The notes: generated from the sequence alone by a model not told the origin. A stretch of DNA of 64,000 nucleotides from Duganella phyllosphaerae (GCF_001758785.1 NZ_LROM01000097.1:1-64000); one strand, 5' to 3'. Positions 43,549-53,811 are shown, counted from the stretch's first letter. A program made the numbers and translations.

Positions 43549-44502
43549 ATGAAAAACAAGATGAAGAAATGGATCGTTGCACTATTCGCGGCAGCCGCCC
43601 TGCCCCTGGCCGCCCACAGCGCTGAAATAAGAATCGGCTTCCAGAAAGGCAGCGGCCTGCTCAGCATGATCAAGGCCCAGGGCTCGATGGAAAAAGCGCT
43701 CACGGGCCACCAGGTCAAATGGATCGAATTCCCGGCCGGGCCGCAGATGCTCGAGGCGCTCAACGCCGGCAGCATCGACTTCGGCAGCACCGGCGCGCCG
43801 CCGCCCGTGTTTGCCCAGGCCGGTGGCGTCGAACTGCTGTACGTCGGCGCCGAGCCGGCGCCGGTCCACAGCGAGGCGATCTTCGTGCCGAAGGATTCGC
43901 CATTGCGCACGGTCGCCGCACTCAAGGGCAAGCGGGTGGCGTTCCAGAAGGGGTCCGGTTCGCACTTCCTGCTCGCTTCCGCCTTGAACCAGGCGGGCTT
44001 GAAGATTGCCGATATCGTGCCGGTGTACCTGTCGCCGTCCGATGCGCGGGCGGCGTTTGTCTCGGGCAGCATCGATGCGTGGGTGGTGTGGGACCCGTAT
44101 TTCGCGTCCGCACAAAAGGCTTACCAGGTGCGGGTGCTGGCCGACTACACCGGCCTGCCGCTGGCCAACGGCTTTTATCTCGCCTCGCGCCGCTTTGTGC
44201 AGCAGTCGCCGCAGCTGGTGGGCACCTTGCTGGAACAGGTGTCGGCATCGGGCCAATGGGCTAATTCGCATCCGCAACAAACTGCCGCCAGCCTGGCGCA
44301 GCTGACCGGGCTGCCGGCCGACATCGTCGCCACCTGGCTGGCGCGCTCGCGCTTTGGCGCCACGCCGGTTACGCCTGCGATCGTGGCCAACCAGCAGCGC
44401 GTGGCAAATCTATTTTACGAGCAGAAACTGATTCCCAAGCAGGTCGATATCGCCGGCCGCGTATGGGCCTGGCAACCGAGGTCTGGCGTGCGGCGCGATT
44501 GA
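43549..44502 (+). CDS. Aliphatic sulfonate-type ABC substrate-binding protein (SsuA-like)
   Basis: This 317-residue protein has a signal peptide (MKKWIVALFAAAALPLAAHS) and the SsuA/TauA periplasmic-binding fold: IRIGFQKGSGLLSMIK, NAGSIDFGSTGAPPPVFAQA, VAFQKGSGSHFLL and SGSIDAWVVWDPYF. It should bind a sulfonate or similar sulfur compound in the periplasm. No permease or ATPase gene (SsuC/SsuB) follows, so it must use components encoded elsewhere. It is divergent from the TonB receptor. The ATG at 43549 is used; an internal ATG four codons later is possible. Confidence 0.85.
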   Translation: MKNKMKKWIVALFAAAALPLAAHSAEIRIGFQKGSGLLSMIKAQGSMEKALTGHQVKWIEFPAGPQMLEALNAGSIDFGSTGAPPPVFAQAGGVELLYVGAEPAPVHSEAIFVPKDSPLRTVAALKGKRVAFQKGSGSHFLLASALNQAGLKIADIVPVYLSPSDARAAFVSGSIDAWVVWDPYFASAQKAYQVRVLADYTGLPLANGFYLASRRFVQQSPQLVGTLLEQVSASGQWANSHPQQTAASLAQLTGLPADIVATWLARSRFGATPVTPAIVANQQRVANLFYEQKLIPKQVDIAGRVWAWQPRSGVRRD

Positions 44503-44584
44503 TGTAGCCGAAACTCCTTGATGAGTTCGATGCTACGCTGGTCCGGTCCGCCAACTGCGCGGCAGCCAGCGCGAGGGCGACTCC

Positions 44585-45079
44585 ATGCTCCAGACCGTCT
44601 ACATCGACACGTCAGTGATCCGCTACCTGACCACTCCGCTGAGTCGCGATCCGGTTGTTCGCGGATGCCAGAAACTCACCCGGCAGTGGTGGGCCACCCG
44701 TTGCGAACCCTCCATGACCTATATCTCCGACGCCGTCCTCGATGAGATCAGGGCCGGCGATCCCAAATTGATCAGCGCACGCATGGCGATTGCAGAAAAG
44801 CTGATCTATTTTCGCCCCGATCCCGAGGTGCAGACCTTCGCTGAACTTTTGATATTGGGTGGGGGTCTAAACGCCAAGGCCAGAATCCCGGCGCAGCATA
44901 TCGCCAGCGCGGCGTTCCAGGATATCGATGTCCTGCTGTCGTGGAACTGTGTCGACATTGCCAATGCGCGCAACTGCGCGGTGCTCCGCAAGCTGATGAT
45001 GTTGAAAGACCTCGAACTGCCGGAGCTGGTCACACCGTTCGCGCTGATGGAGAACAGGTATGAAGATCTACAATATTGA
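44585..45079 (+). CDS. PIN-domain protein (VapC-like toxin candidate)
   Basis: This 164-residue protein has a PIN fold: VYIDTSVIRYL with Asp8, LDEIRAGDP with Asp53/Glu54 and VLLSWNCVDIANA with Asp115. In the usual VapC-like family an acidic residue precedes the HIA segment; here that stretch reads ARIPAQHIASAA, so the third acidic residue seems missing and RNase activity may be reduced. No antitoxin lies upstream. The next gene overlaps its end by 20 bases, suggesting a toxin-first pair. Ribosome site is weak. Confidence 0.65.
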   Translation: MLQTVYIDTSVIRYLTTPLSRDPVVRGCQKLTRQWWATRCEPSMTYISDAVLDEIRAGDPKLISARMAIAEKLIYFRPDPEVQTFAELLILGGGLNAKARIPAQHIASAAFQDIDVLLSWNCVDIANARNCAVLRKLMMLKDLELPELVTPFALMENRYEDLQY

Positions 45080-45365
45080 GATGCCGCCAGACTTTACCTT
45101 CCCCGACCTCGACACCCACACCAGGGCAGAAATCGACGCCTTGCACGCCGCCATGTTGCGTGACAAGGCAGAGGCCGATGCATTGGTCGAGCGGCGGCGC
45201 GCCGAAGGCTACGCGATTCCTACCCACGAGGAAATGATAGGCCGCATGCGCTGCGATCACCGGCCCGCGCGCGCACCGACGCTAAATATTGCCGCGCTGC
45301 GCGAATTACCCCCACGCATGCAGGCGATTTTCGCCTATCTATACCGGCACGATATTACGTACTAG
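45060..45365 (+). CDS. Small partner of the PIN protein (putative antitoxin)
   Basis: This 101-residue protein starts MKIYNIEMPPDFTFP. A helical, charged middle (RAEIDALHAAMLRDKAEADALVERRRAEG) could be a dimerisation helix. No recognised DNA-binding motif is present. Its start lies inside the 3' end of the PIN gene (20-base overlap), implying coupled translation. An antitoxin role is inferred only from that placement. It overlaps the convergent DUF971 gene by four bases. Confidence 0.5.
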   Translation: MKIYNIEMPPDFTFPDLDTHTRAEIDALHAAMLRDKAEADALVERRRAEGYAIPTHEEMIGRMRCDHRPARAPTLNIAALRELPPRMQAIFAYLYRHDITY

Positions 45366-45820
45366 CTCTTGCAACCGCAGCTACCGCTGCCACACCCACC
45401 ACCACTCTGCTTGGCGATGGTGTTGCCCGCCCCCGGACCGGTCAGCGAGATACCGCCTTCGCGGCCGCTGTCGCCTTCGAAGCCGGACGCATGCAGGCGG
45501 TCCATATAGGTCGCCCACAGCGCGTCTTTCTCGTTACCGAGCTTGTACAGGTAGTCCCAGGTGAAGATGCCGGTGTTGTGGCCGTCCGAGAAGGTCGGCT
45601 GCACCGCGTAGTTGCCCACTGGCTCCACGCCAGCGATGCCCACTTCGCGCTTGCCGGTTTGCAGCACTTCCTGGCCGGGGCCGTGGCCCATCACTTCGGC
45701 CGATGGCGAATACACGCGCAACAGCTCGAACGGGATCGAGAACTTGGCGCCGTCGTCGAAAGCGATGTCGAGCACCTTCGACAGGTTGTGGACGGTCAGT
45801 TCGGTGGGATTCTTGGTCAT
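45362..45820 (-). CDS. DUF971-domain protein with cysteine-rich tail
   Basis: This 152-residue protein has the DUF971 (gamma-butyrobetaine hydroxylase N-terminal-like) domain at about 5-110: FDDGAKFSIPFELLRVYSPSAEV, GHNTGIFTWDYLYKLG. The last 13 residues, GGGCGSGSCGCKS, form a Cys/Gly tail that could bind a metal. DUF971 proteins occur near Fe-S assembly factors in other bacteria. It overlaps the HIT gene by four bases in an operon with a large Fe-S oxidoreductase. Confidence 0.78.
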   Translation of the reverse strand: MTKNPTELTVHNLSKVLDIAFDDGAKFSIPFELLRVYSPSAEVMGHGPGQEVLQTGKREVGIAGVEPVGNYAVQPTFSDGHNTGIFTWDYLYKLGNEKDALWATYMDRLHASGFEGDSGREGGISLTGPGAGNTIAKQSGGGCGSGSCGCKS

Positions 45821-46251
45821 GATGATGCTTTCAGATTTTTTACAATGGCCGCGTGCAGGGCCGGCAACAAGGCGCGCCGTGCGGCCAGCACTTCCGGCGT
45901 GGACGTGCGCACTGCCGGCGCCCAGGTGGGGTTCGGGAAGTGCGCGTCGTCCAGGTAACGGGGGATCACGTGCCAGTGCACGTGCGGCGTCATATTACCA
46001 AAACTGGCCAGGTTGATCTTTTCCGGCGCCATCACCGCGCGCTGCGCCGCTTCCACCGCCCACACCGCCTCCATCACGCGGGTACGCTCTTGCGGCGCCA
46101 GGTCGGTCATTTCCTTGACGTGGGCGTTCCACACCACGCGGGTAAAACCCGGGTATTCGGTCTCATCGACGGCCACCACCGACAGCTGGTGGTCGGCCCA
46201 GACCAGGGCCGCGCCGGGCGCCTGCAACAGCGTGCACAGGTCGCAGGCCAT
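45817..46251 (-). CDS. HIT-family hydrolase
   Basis: This 144-residue protein has the histidine triad HVHWHVIPR (His90, His92, His94), with CDLC at the N-terminus. HIT enzymes hydrolyse nucleoside phosphoramidates or dinucleotides. It shares one base with the stop of the oxidoreductase gene (TAATG) and four bases with DUF971, so all three are translationally coupled. Confidence 0.87.
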   Translation of the reverse strand: MACDLCTLLQAPGAALVWADHQLSVVAVDETEYPGFTRVVWNAHVKEMTDLAPQERTRVMEAVWAVEAAQRAVMAPEKINLASFGNMTPHVHWHVIPRYLDDAHFPNPTWAPAVRTSTPEVLAARRALLPALHAAIVKNLKASS

Positions 46252-49200
46252 TACACGAGCACCCGTTCGATGCCGCCGTCGTTGGCGCGCTTGACGTAGT
46301 CGGGCATCCAGTTCTCACCCAGCAGGTGCTTGGCGATCTCGACCACGATGTAGTCGGCCGTGGTGCCGGCGTCTTCGCCGTAGCGCGACACGCCGCCCAG
46401 GCAGGACGGGCACGAGGTCAGAATCTTGACTTCGCCGTCAAAGCCGTCAGCGCGCAGTTTCTCGGCGCCCTTGATCATTTCCTCTTCCTTGCGGAAACGC
46501 ACCTGCGTGGAAATGTCGGGACGCGAGACCTGCAAGGTGCCCGAGTCGCCGCAGCAGCGGTCGTTCTTCTCGATCTTGACGTGATCGACCGTGGAAATCA
46601 GCGCGTTGATGGTCTTGCCCGACTCCTGCAGCTTCATCGGGTTATGGCACGGCTCGTGGTACATATAGCGGGTGCCGTTGACGCCTTCGAGCTTGACCTT
46701 TTTCTCCAGCAGGTATTCATGGATGTCCATGATGCGGCAACCGGGGAAGATCTTGTCGAACTCGTAGGTGGCCAGCTGGTCGTAGCAGGTGCCGCACGAG
46801 ACCAGCACGGTCTTGATGTCGAGATAATTGAGCGTGTTGGCCATGCGGTGGAACAGCACGCGGTTGTCCGTCATCATCTTCTCGGCCTTGTCGAACTCGC
46901 CGTTGCCGCGTTGCGGATAGCCGCAGCACAGGTAGCCCGGCGGCAAAACGGTCTGCACGCCCACTTCCCACAACATCGCCTGCGTGGCCAGCCCTACCTG
47001 CGAGAACAGGCGCTCCGAACCGCAGCCGGGGAAGTAGAACACCGCTTCCGTATCGGCATTGGTGGTCTTGGGGTTGCGGATGATCGGGATGACTTTATCG
47101 TCCTCGATATCGAGCAGCGCCCGCGCCGATTTCTTCGGCAGGTTGCCCGGCATTTTCTTGTTGATGAAGTGGATCACCTGCTCGCGCACCTTGGGCTTGC
47201 CGACGGTCGGTGGTGGCGCCTTGGTCTGCTTCTTGGCAAATTTCTTCAGCAAATCGTGACCGAGACGCTGGGCCTTGAAGCCCCAGTTGGACATCACCTG
47301 GCGGGTGGCGTTGATGGTGGTCGGATCGCTGGCGTTGAGGAAGAACATGGTGGCGGCCAGGGCCGGCTTGAAGCTCTTCTTCTCCATCTTGCGCAGCAAG
47401 TTGCGCATATTCATCGAGACGTCGCCGAAGTCGATATTGACCGGGCATGGCGTCACGCACTTGTGGCACACGGTGCAATGGTCGGCCACGTCCTCGAACT
47501 CTTCCCAGTGCTTGATCGAGATGCCGCGCCGGGTTTGCTCTTCGTACAGGAACGCCTCGATCAGCGACGACGTCGCCAGGATCTTGTCGCGCGGCGAGTA
47601 CAGCAAGTTGGCGCGCGGCACGTGGGTCGAGCACACCGGTTTGCACTTGCCGCAGCGCAGGCAGTCCTTGACGCTATTGGCAATCGCGCCGATATCGCTT
47701 TGCTGCATGATCAGCGATTCGTGACCCATCAGGCCGAACGATGGCGTGTACGCGTTGGACAGGTCCGCTTCCATGCCGGGCAGGTTCAGCAGCTTGCCCT
47801 TGTTGAAGCGCCCTTCCGGATCGACGCGCATCTTGTAGTCGCGGAACGGGCCGATTTCTTCTTCAGTCAGGAACTCGAGCTTGGTGATGCCGATGCCGTG
47901 CTCGCCCGAGATCACGCCGTTGAGCGAACGGGCCAGCACCATGATGCGGGCAACGGCCTGGTGCGCCAGTTGCAGCATTTCATAGTGGTCGGAGTTGACC
48001 GGCAAATTGGTGTGGACGTTGCCATCGCCAGCGTGCATGTGCAGCGCCACGAACACCCGGCCGCGCAGCACGCGCTTGTGGATCGCGCTCGCTTCGTCGA
48101 GGATCAGTTTGTAGGCGGCGCCATTGAAGATCTGGCGCAGCTGGGCGCGCAGTTCCTGCTTCCAGGTCACGCGGATGGTGCGGTCCTGGACGATGTCGAA
48201 CAGGGTGGCGTCGGGCTGGGTTTTCAGGCGTTCTTCGAAGACCGGCAGCAGGCGCTCCATGCCATGTTCGGCCAGTTCGTTCGTGACGCCCACCAGCGGC
48301 AAATCGAGGTGGGCCAGCAAATAGGTCCAGCGCGCGTGCACTTGCGTGAGCAGGGCTTCGGCCTGCTGCTGGCGGTCGCCCAGCATTTCAGCGTCACCGA
48401 CCGCGTCTTCGGCGTCGTCGCTCTTGCCGATCGGCAGGTTGCCAGCGGCGAAGAAGGTTTGCAGTTCATCGACCAGTTGCAGCTTGTTCTTGATCGACAG
48501 TTCGATGTTGATGCGCTCGATGCCGTCGGTGTACTCGCCCATGCGGTTCAGGGGAATGACCACGTCCTCGTTGATCTTGAAGGCGTTGGTGTGCTTGGCA
48601 ATCGCGGCCGTGCGGGCGCGGTCGAGCCAGAATTTCTTGCGCGCTTCGGGGCTGACGGCAACAAAGCCTTCGCCGACGCGGGTATTGGCCAGGCGCACGA
48701 CTTCGGAGGCGGCAATCGCGACCGCGTTCTCGTCGTCGCCGACGATGTCGCCAAACAGCGCCATCTTCGGCAGCACGCCGCGCTTGGACTTGGTGGCGTA
48801 GCCGACCGCGCGCAGGTAGCGCTCGTCCAGGTGCTCGAGGCCGGCCAGGCGCAGGGTTTTGAATTGCTCGCCGGTGGCCGGCAGGCCGTCGAGGTAATCC
48901 TTGATTTCGACGATCGACGGAATCGCGTCGCGGGCCTGGCCGAAGAACTCCAGGCAGACCGTGCGCGCAAATTTCGGCATCTTGTGCAGGATCCAGCGGC
49001 CGGACGTGATCAGGCCGTCGGTACCCTCTTTCTGGATGCCGGGCAGGCCGGACAGGAACTTGTCGGTGACGTCCTTGCCCAGGCCTTCCTTGCGGAACTT
49101 ACGGCCTTCGATTTCCAGGATCTCGGTCTTGAACGGCTCGCCCTTGACTTCGCCCAGGCGGTTCGGATGGCTCCATTCGAGCTTGAAACGGGCCAGCGGC

Positions 49201-50267
49201 GTATCGTGGATTTTCGACAGGTTGTGATCGAGGCGCGTGACTTCCAGCCAGTCGCCGTTCGGATCGACCATGCGCCACGAGGCCAGGTTGTCGAGCGCGG
49301 TGCCCCACAACACGGCTTTCTTGCCGCCCGCGTTCATGGCGATATTGCCGCCGATGCACGACGCGTGCGCCGAGGTCGGATCGACCGCGAACACGAAGCC
49401 GGCCTTTTCGGCCGCCTCGGACACCTTGTTGGTGATCACGCCGGCGCCGGTGTAAATCGTCGCATATTCCTGGTCCAGGCCCGGCAGCACCTTCATTTCC
49501 ACCGCGCCCATGTTGAGCAGTTTTTCGGTGTTGATGACAGCCGACATCGGCGTCAGCGGAATCGCGCCGCCCGTGTAGCCGGTGCCGCCGCCGCGCGGGA
49601 TGATGGTCAGTCCCAGTTCGATACAGCCCTTGACCAGGCCGGCCATTTCTTCTTCGGAATCAGGAGTCAACACCACGAACGGATACTCGACGCGCCAGTC
49701 GGTGGCGTCGGTCACGTGAGAGATGCGCTTCATGCCGTCGAAGCAGACGTTGTGCTTTTCGGTGTAGCGGCCCAGCACCTTGGTGGTGCGCTTGCGCAGG
49801 TCGTAGACTTGCTTGAATTCTTCGCCGAAGTCGGCCACGGCCTTGCTGGCTGCGCGCAGCAGCTTGACGACGTTGTCGCTGCGCTGGCGCGCGTGCGCAT
49901 CGTTCTCTGCGCCGTCGTCTTCCACCGTCAGCCGGCGTTTATCGACTTCGGCCAGGCGGTGGTGCAAGGCGTCGATCAGTTCCTGGCGACGCTTGGGGTT
50001 GTCCAGCATGTCGTCCTGCAGGTACGGATTGCGTCGCACGGCCCAGATGTCGCCAAGGACTTCGTACAACATGCGCGCCGAGCGGCCGGTCTGGCGGGCG
50101 CCGCGCAGTGCATCCAGCAGACTCCACGATTCCTCGCCCAGCAGCCGGATGACGATCTCGCGATCGGAAAACGACGTGTAGTTATAAGGGATTTCGCGCA
50201 GGCGCGAGGCCTCCGGACCGTGCGGCGTTTCCGCCAGTAATGCTTGGATCTGTGCAGGGGCATTCAT
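46251..50267 (-). CDS. Giant FAD-linked/4Fe-4S oxidoreductase with N-terminal DUF3683 domain
   Basis: This 1338-residue protein has DUF3683 (about 15-135), an FAD-binding PCMH domain (about 190-390; [27 protein letters not shown]), and an FAD-oxidase C-domain (to about 800; [15 protein letters not shown]). Two 4Fe-4S clusters follow ([11 protein letters not shown] and [12 protein letters not shown]) and then two CCG domains ([42 protein letters not shown]). It resembles D-lactate/2-hydroxyglutarate dehydrogenases such as YdiJ and GlcDF fusions, linked to quinone reduction. Its real substrate is unknown. ATG 50267 gives MNAPAQIQ; an upstream frame to 50360 is less likely. Confidence 0.88.
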   Translation of the reverse strand: MNAPAQIQALLAETPHGPEASRLREIPYNYTSFSDREIVIRLLGEESWSLLDALRGARQTGRSARMLYEVLGDIWAVRRNPYLQDDMLDNPKRRQELIDALHHRLAEVDKRRLTVEDDGAENDAHARQRSDNVVKLLRAASKAVADFGEEFKQVYDLRKRTTKVLGRYTEKHNVCFDGMKRISHVTDATDWRVEYPFVVLTPDSEEEMAGLVKGCIELGLTIIPRGGGTGYTGGAIPLTPMSAVINTEKLLNMGAVEMKVLPGLDQEYATIYTGAGVITNKVSEAAEKAGFVFAVDPTSAHASCIGGNIAMNAGGKKAVLWGTALDNLASWRMVDPNGDWLEVTRLDHNLSKIHDTPLARFKLEWSHPNRLGEVKGEPFKTEILEIEGRKFRKEGLGKDVTDKFLSGLPGIQKEGTDGLITSGRWILHKMPKFARTVCLEFFGQARDAIPSIVEIKDYLDGLPATGEQFKTLRLAGLEHLDERYLRAVGYATKSKRGVLPKMALFGDIVGDDENAVAIAASEVVRLANTRVGEGFVAVSPEARKKFWLDRARTAAIAKHTNAFKINEDVVIPLNRMGEYTDGIERINIELSIKNKLQLVDELQTFFAAGNLPIGKSDDAEDAVGDAEMLGDRQQQAEALLTQVHARWTYLLAHLDLPLVGVTNELAEHGMERLLPVFEERLKTQPDATLFDIVQDRTIRVTWKQELRAQLRQIFNGAAYKLILDEASAIHKRVLRGRVFVALHMHAGDGNVHTNLPVNSDHYEMLQLAHQAVARIMVLARSLNGVISGEHGIGITKLEFLTEEEIGPFRDYKMRVDPEGRFNKGKLLNLPGMEADLSNAYTPSFGLMGHESLIMQQSDIGAIANSVKDCLRCGKCKPVCSTHVPRANLLYSPRDKILATSSLIEAFLYEEQTRRGISIKHWEEFEDVADHCTVCHKCVTPCPVNIDFGDVSMNMRNLLRKMEKKSFKPALAATMFFLNASDPTTINATRQVMSNWGFKAQRLGHDLLKKFAKKQTKAPPPTVGKPKVREQVIHFINKKMPGNLPKKSARALLDIEDDKVIPIIRNPKTTNADTEAVFYFPGCGSERLFSQVGLATQAMLWEVGVQTVLPPGYLCCGYPQRGNGEFDKAEKMMTDNRVLFHRMANTLNYLDIKTVLVSCGTCYDQLATYEFDKIFPGCRIMDIHEYLLEKKVKLEGVNGTRYMYHEPCHNPMKLQESGKTINALISTVDHVKIEKNDRCCGDSGTLQVSRPDISTQVRFRKEEEMIKGAEKLRADGFDGEVKILTSCPSCLGGVSRYGEDAGTTADYIVVEIAKHLLGENWMPDYVKRANDGGIERVLV

Positions 50268-50490
50268 TGTGCGATTGGACTTGTCTACTGAACCCGGGAG
50301 GATCATTTTAACGTATTGCGGCGCACCACGCCGGTACACCCCCGGTTCACCGAGGGGCATTCACCGCGCAATCAATCCACAGTTTCTACGTAAAAACCGC
50401 GACTTATTAGCAATTAAATTCAACTTTGCAAGTTAATCGGAATTTAATTCAGTATCCTGGCGCTACCGCAGTACGATCGGCTGCACCGTT

Positions 50491-50982
50491 TTAGCCCAGC
50501 ATTTGTCCAATCCGGTGCCAGAAGCCGTCCGGCACATACAACAGCAGCGTGGTCATGGTCAGATAGCGCAGGCACTTGCCCACCGCCATGTAGGCCAGGC
50601 TGGGCCAGAAAGGCAGCTTGAGCCAGCCGCCCAGCGTGCACAGCGGATCGCCGACCACTGGAAGCCAGGCCAGCAACATGGTCTTGGCGCCGTAGCGCTC
50701 GAGCCAGTGGAACCAGCGGCTCTTGCGCTCCTTGGCAAAGGTTTGCTTGGCCTGGTAGCCGATCCAGTAATCGACCGCGCCGCCCAGCGTGTTGCCGACG
50801 GTGGCCACCGCAATCGCACTCCAGAACAGTTCGGGATTGGCCTTGATCACCGCAAACACGGCCGGCTCCGAACCGAGCGGCACCAAGGTGGCCGAGATGA
50901 AACTGATGATGAACACCGACGTCAGGCCCACTTCCGGCGCGGCGATCACGTTCAGCAGCCAGGCGATTGCAGATTCGATCAT
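50491..50982 (-). CDS. yqaA: YqaA-family inner-membrane protein
   Basis: This protein of about 163 residues starts MIESAIAWLLNVIAAPEVGL. Helices include FIISFISATLVPLGSEPAVFAVI, AVATVGNTLGGAVDYWIGYQA and GDPLCTLGGWLKLPFWPSLAYMAVGKCLRYL, features of the YqaA/DedA-like (SNARE-associated) family. Function is unknown; related DedA proteins are lipid flippases. A minus-strand TATAAT at 51018-51013 could be its -10. It is divergent from ilvA, across the long inverted repeat. Confidence 0.82.
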   Translation of the reverse strand: MIESAIAWLLNVIAAPEVGLTSVFIISFISATLVPLGSEPAVFAVIKANPELFWSAIAVATVGNTLGGAVDYWIGYQAKQTFAKERKSRWFHWLERYGAKTMLLAWLPVVGDPLCTLGGWLKLPFWPSLAYMAVGKCLRYLTMTTLLLYVPDGFWHRIGQMLG

Positions 50983-51137
50983 CGGTTTCTTTGAGGTCTG
51001 ATAAGGGTGTCCATTATAATGATCCGCACACCGCACGATTGAACAGTTCGGTCCATGCCCACCCGCGCGGACCTGCGCCCCTGCTCCACCCGGTCACCCA
51101 CCGGATAGTTAGCATCGAACACTGCGGAGCCCCCCCC

Positions 51138-51223
51138 ACTTCGGGGTCAGTGCCGACATTCGGACACAAGCTCTGCGACTGAAAGCTGAGACCGTGTCCA
51201 AATGTCGGCACTGACCCCGAAGT
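51138..51223. repeat. Long inverted repeat with 30-bp arms
   Basis: Arms 51138-51167 and 51194-51223 match at 29 of 30 positions when one is reversed and complemented; the core is GGGGTCAGTGCCGACATT. The spacer is 26 bases. Partial outer matches (GGAGCC) extend it. It lies between yqaA and ilvA, close to the ilvA start. It resembles dispersed palindromic elements of betaproteobacterial intergenic regions; no second copy is seen here. Confidence 0.72.
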
Positions 51224-51258
51224 TGAGGCTCCATTGCTCTTTTTCTTGTTTGCAGACC

Positions 51259-52794
51259 ATGACTATCGACTATCTGAAGAAAGTACTGACCGCGCGCGTT
51301 TATGACGTTGCCCAGGAAACCCCGCTGGAACTGGCGCCGACCTTGTCGCAGCGCTATGACAACCGCATTTATTTCAAGCGCGAGGACATGCAGAGCGTGT
51401 TCAGCTTCAAGATTCGTGGCGCCTACAACAAGATGGCGCACCTGAGCGAAGCACAGCGCAAGCGTGGCGTGATTTGCGCCTCTGCCGGCAACCATGCGCA
51501 AGGCGTGGCGCTGTCAGCGGCCAAGCTCGGCTGCCGGGCGCTGATCGTGATGCCCACCACCACCCCGCAGGTAAAAATCGACGCGGTCAAGGCGCGCGGC
51601 GGCTCCGACGTCGAAGTGGTGCTGCACGGCGAGTCGTACACCGACGCCTACAACCACGCACTCACGCTCGAGAAAGAACAGAAGCTGACCTTCGTGCACC
51701 CGTTCGACGATCCCGACGTGATCGCCGGCCAGGGCACCATCGGCATGGAAATCCTGCGCCAGCACTCGGGCCCGATCCACGCGATTTTCGTCGCCATCGG
51801 CGGCGGCGGCCTGATCTCGGGCGTGGCTGCCTACGTCAAGGCGATCCGTCCCGATATCAGGATCATCGGCGTGCAGACCATGGATTCGGACGCGATGGCG
51901 CGCAGCATCAAGGCCGGCGAGCGCATCACCCTGGCCGACGTTGGCCTGTTCTCGGACGGCACCGCCGTGCGCCTGGTGGGCGAAGAAACCTTCCGCCTGA
52001 CCCAGCAGTACGTCGATGACATCATCATCGTCGATACCGACGCCATCAGCGCGGCCATCAAGGACGTGTTTACCGACACGCGCAGCATCCTGGAGCCGGC
52101 CGGCGCGCTGGCCATTGCCGGCGCCAAGGCCTACGTGGAACGGGCGGCGCTGTCGAAAAATCCGATCAGGAACGAAACCCTGATCACGATCGCCTGCGGC
52201 GCCAATATGAACTTCGACCGCCTGCGTTTCGTGGCCGAACGGGCCGAACTGGGCGAAGCGCGCGAGGCGCTGTTTGCCGTGACCCTGCCCGAGCAGCGCG
52301 GCAGCTTCAAGCGCTTCTGCGCGCTGGTCGGCCCGCGCAATGTCACCGAGTTCAACTACCGCATCAGCGACAAGGATCAAGCCCACGTGTTTGTCGGTGT
52401 GCAGATTGCCGACCGCAGCGAGTCGAGCGCGCTGGCGCGCACGTTCGAGGCTAACGACTTCCGCACCCTGGATCTCACGCATGATGAACTGGCCAAGGCC
52501 CACGTGCGTCACCTGGTGGGCGGCAAGAGCGCGCTGGCCGAGAGCGAGCTGCTGTACCGCTTCGAGTTCCCCGAACGCCCGGGCGCGCTGATGCGCTTCT
52601 TGAACAGCATGGCGCCAAACTGGAATATCTCGCTGTGCCACTACCGCAGCCAGGGCGGCGACGTCGGCCGCATCCTGATCGGCTTGCAGGTGCCGCCGGG
52701 CGAGATGGACCAGTTCGGCCAATTCCTGACCACGCTCGGTTACCGCTACTGGGATGAGACGGCCAACCCGGTGTACAAGCTGTTCCTGGGCTAA
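51259..52794 (+). CDS. ilvA: Threonine ammonia-lyase, biosynthetic
   Basis: This 511-residue PLP enzyme has the Schiff-base Lys51 in FSFKIRGAYNKM, the phosphate-binding AIGGGGLISG loop and CGANMNFDRL. Two C-terminal ACT-like regulatory domains (about 330-511) confer isoleucine/valine allostery in the biosynthetic form. It converts threonine to 2-oxobutyrate for isoleucine. ATG 51259 is used; an in-frame ATG at 51202 lies inside the inverted repeat and would add nonconserved residues. Confidence 0.93.
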   Translation: MTIDYLKKVLTARVYDVAQETPLELAPTLSQRYDNRIYFKREDMQSVFSFKIRGAYNKMAHLSEAQRKRGVICASAGNHAQGVALSAAKLGCRALIVMPTTTPQVKIDAVKARGGSDVEVVLHGESYTDAYNHALTLEKEQKLTFVHPFDDPDVIAGQGTIGMEILRQHSGPIHAIFVAIGGGGLISGVAAYVKAIRPDIRIIGVQTMDSDAMARSIKAGERITLADVGLFSDGTAVRLVGEETFRLTQQYVDDIIIVDTDAISAAIKDVFTDTRSILEPAGALAIAGAKAYVERAALSKNPIRNETLITIACGANMNFDRLRFVAERAELGEAREALFAVTLPEQRGSFKRFCALVGPRNVTEFNYRISDKDQAHVFVGVQIADRSESSALARTFEANDFRTLDLTHDELAKAHVRHLVGGKSALAESELLYRFEFPERPGALMRFLNSMAPNWNISLCHYRSQGGDVGRILIGLQVPPGEMDQFGQFLTTLGYRYWDETANPVYKLFLG

Positions 52795-52887
52795 ACCCTG
52801 CACTGCGCTGAGCGGCAGTTGTGCCGCCAGCGTGCCATGAGGGGCGCATGTACAATGTGGCGGTTATCACGCCACCACCGCACCGCC

Positions 52888-53721
52888 ATGACCAACACCG
52901 TCGACTTGTCCCCGCTGGGAAAAACCTCCGCCTACCGCACCGATTACGCGCCGGAACTGCTGTTTCCGATCCCGCGCCAGGGCAAGCGCGACGAGCTCGG
53001 ATTATCCGGCACGCTGCCCTTCTTCGGCGTCGATATCTGGAATGCCTACGAAATCTCGTGGCTCAACAGCCGCGGCAAGCCGCAGGTGGCGATTGCCCGT
53101 ATCACCGTGCCGGCCGATTCGCCCAACATCATCGAATCGAAGTCGTTCAAACTGTACCTGAACTCGTTCAACCAGACCCGGCTCGACAGTGTCGATGCGC
53201 TGCAGGCGCTGCTGCAACAGGATTTGTCGAAAGCCGTGGGCGCCAGCATCCACATCGTGCTGACCCAGCCTGACGGTTTCAGCAAGATCGCCATGGGCGA
53301 GCTCGATGGCCTGCTGCTCGACCGCCTCGACATCGAGATCGACCATTACAGCCCGGCCCCGGAACTGCTCAAGGCCGCGCTGGACGAGGAGCCGGTCGAG
53401 GAAAAACTGGTGTCGCACCTGCTCAAGTCGAACTGCCTGGTTACCGGGCAGCCGGACTGGGCCAGTGTGCAAATTCACTACAGCGGCCCGCAGATCGACC
53501 AGGAAAGCTTGCTGAAATATCTGATCGGTTTCCGCGAGCACAACGAATTCCACGAACAGTGCGTCGAGCGCATCTTTGTCGATATCCTGCGCGAATGCGC
53601 ACCGCAGCAACTGGCGGTGTATGCCCGCTACACGCGGCGCGGTGGCCTCGACATCAACCCGTGGCGCAGCAACTTCAGCACCGGCCGCAACCCGCCCAAC
53701 CTGCGTGGCGCCCGGCAGTAA
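52888..53721 (+). CDS. queF: NADPH-dependent 7-cyano-7-deazaguanine reductase (type II QueF)
   Basis: This 277-residue long-form enzyme has two tunnelling-fold halves. The catalytic Cys183 (LKSNCLVTG) and Asp190 (QPDW) lie in the second half, and [16 protein letters not shown] gives the Glu-containing binding motif. It reduces preQ0 to preQ1 in queuosine synthesis. ATG 52888 aligns with the family start. It stands alone; a short GCGGCA/TGCCGC hairpin (52812-52827) lies between ilvA and queF without a T-run. Confidence 0.93.
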   Translation: MTNTVDLSPLGKTSAYRTDYAPELLFPIPRQGKRDELGLSGTLPFFGVDIWNAYEISWLNSRGKPQVAIARITVPADSPNIIESKSFKLYLNSFNQTRLDSVDALQALLQQDLSKAVGASIHIVLTQPDGFSKIAMGELDGLLLDRLDIEIDHYSPAPELLKAALDEEPVEEKLVSHLLKSNCLVTGQPDWASVQIHYSGPQIDQESLLKYLIGFREHNEFHEQCVERIFVDILRECAPQQLAVYARYTRRGGLDINPWRSNFSTGRNPPNLRGARQ

Positions 53722-53811
53722 TATCGGATTCAAATCAGGCGTATGATGACGGGTCGGGCCGGGGTTTCGGTCCGTTGATTGAAATACAACTCGGACGCGA
53801 GCGATTTCATG

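Noticed and set aside
46326..50240. A 1304-codon open frame on the plus strand
   Set aside because: It is antisense to the FAD/Fe-S oxidoreductase, which has unmistakable motifs; the reverse frame has none.
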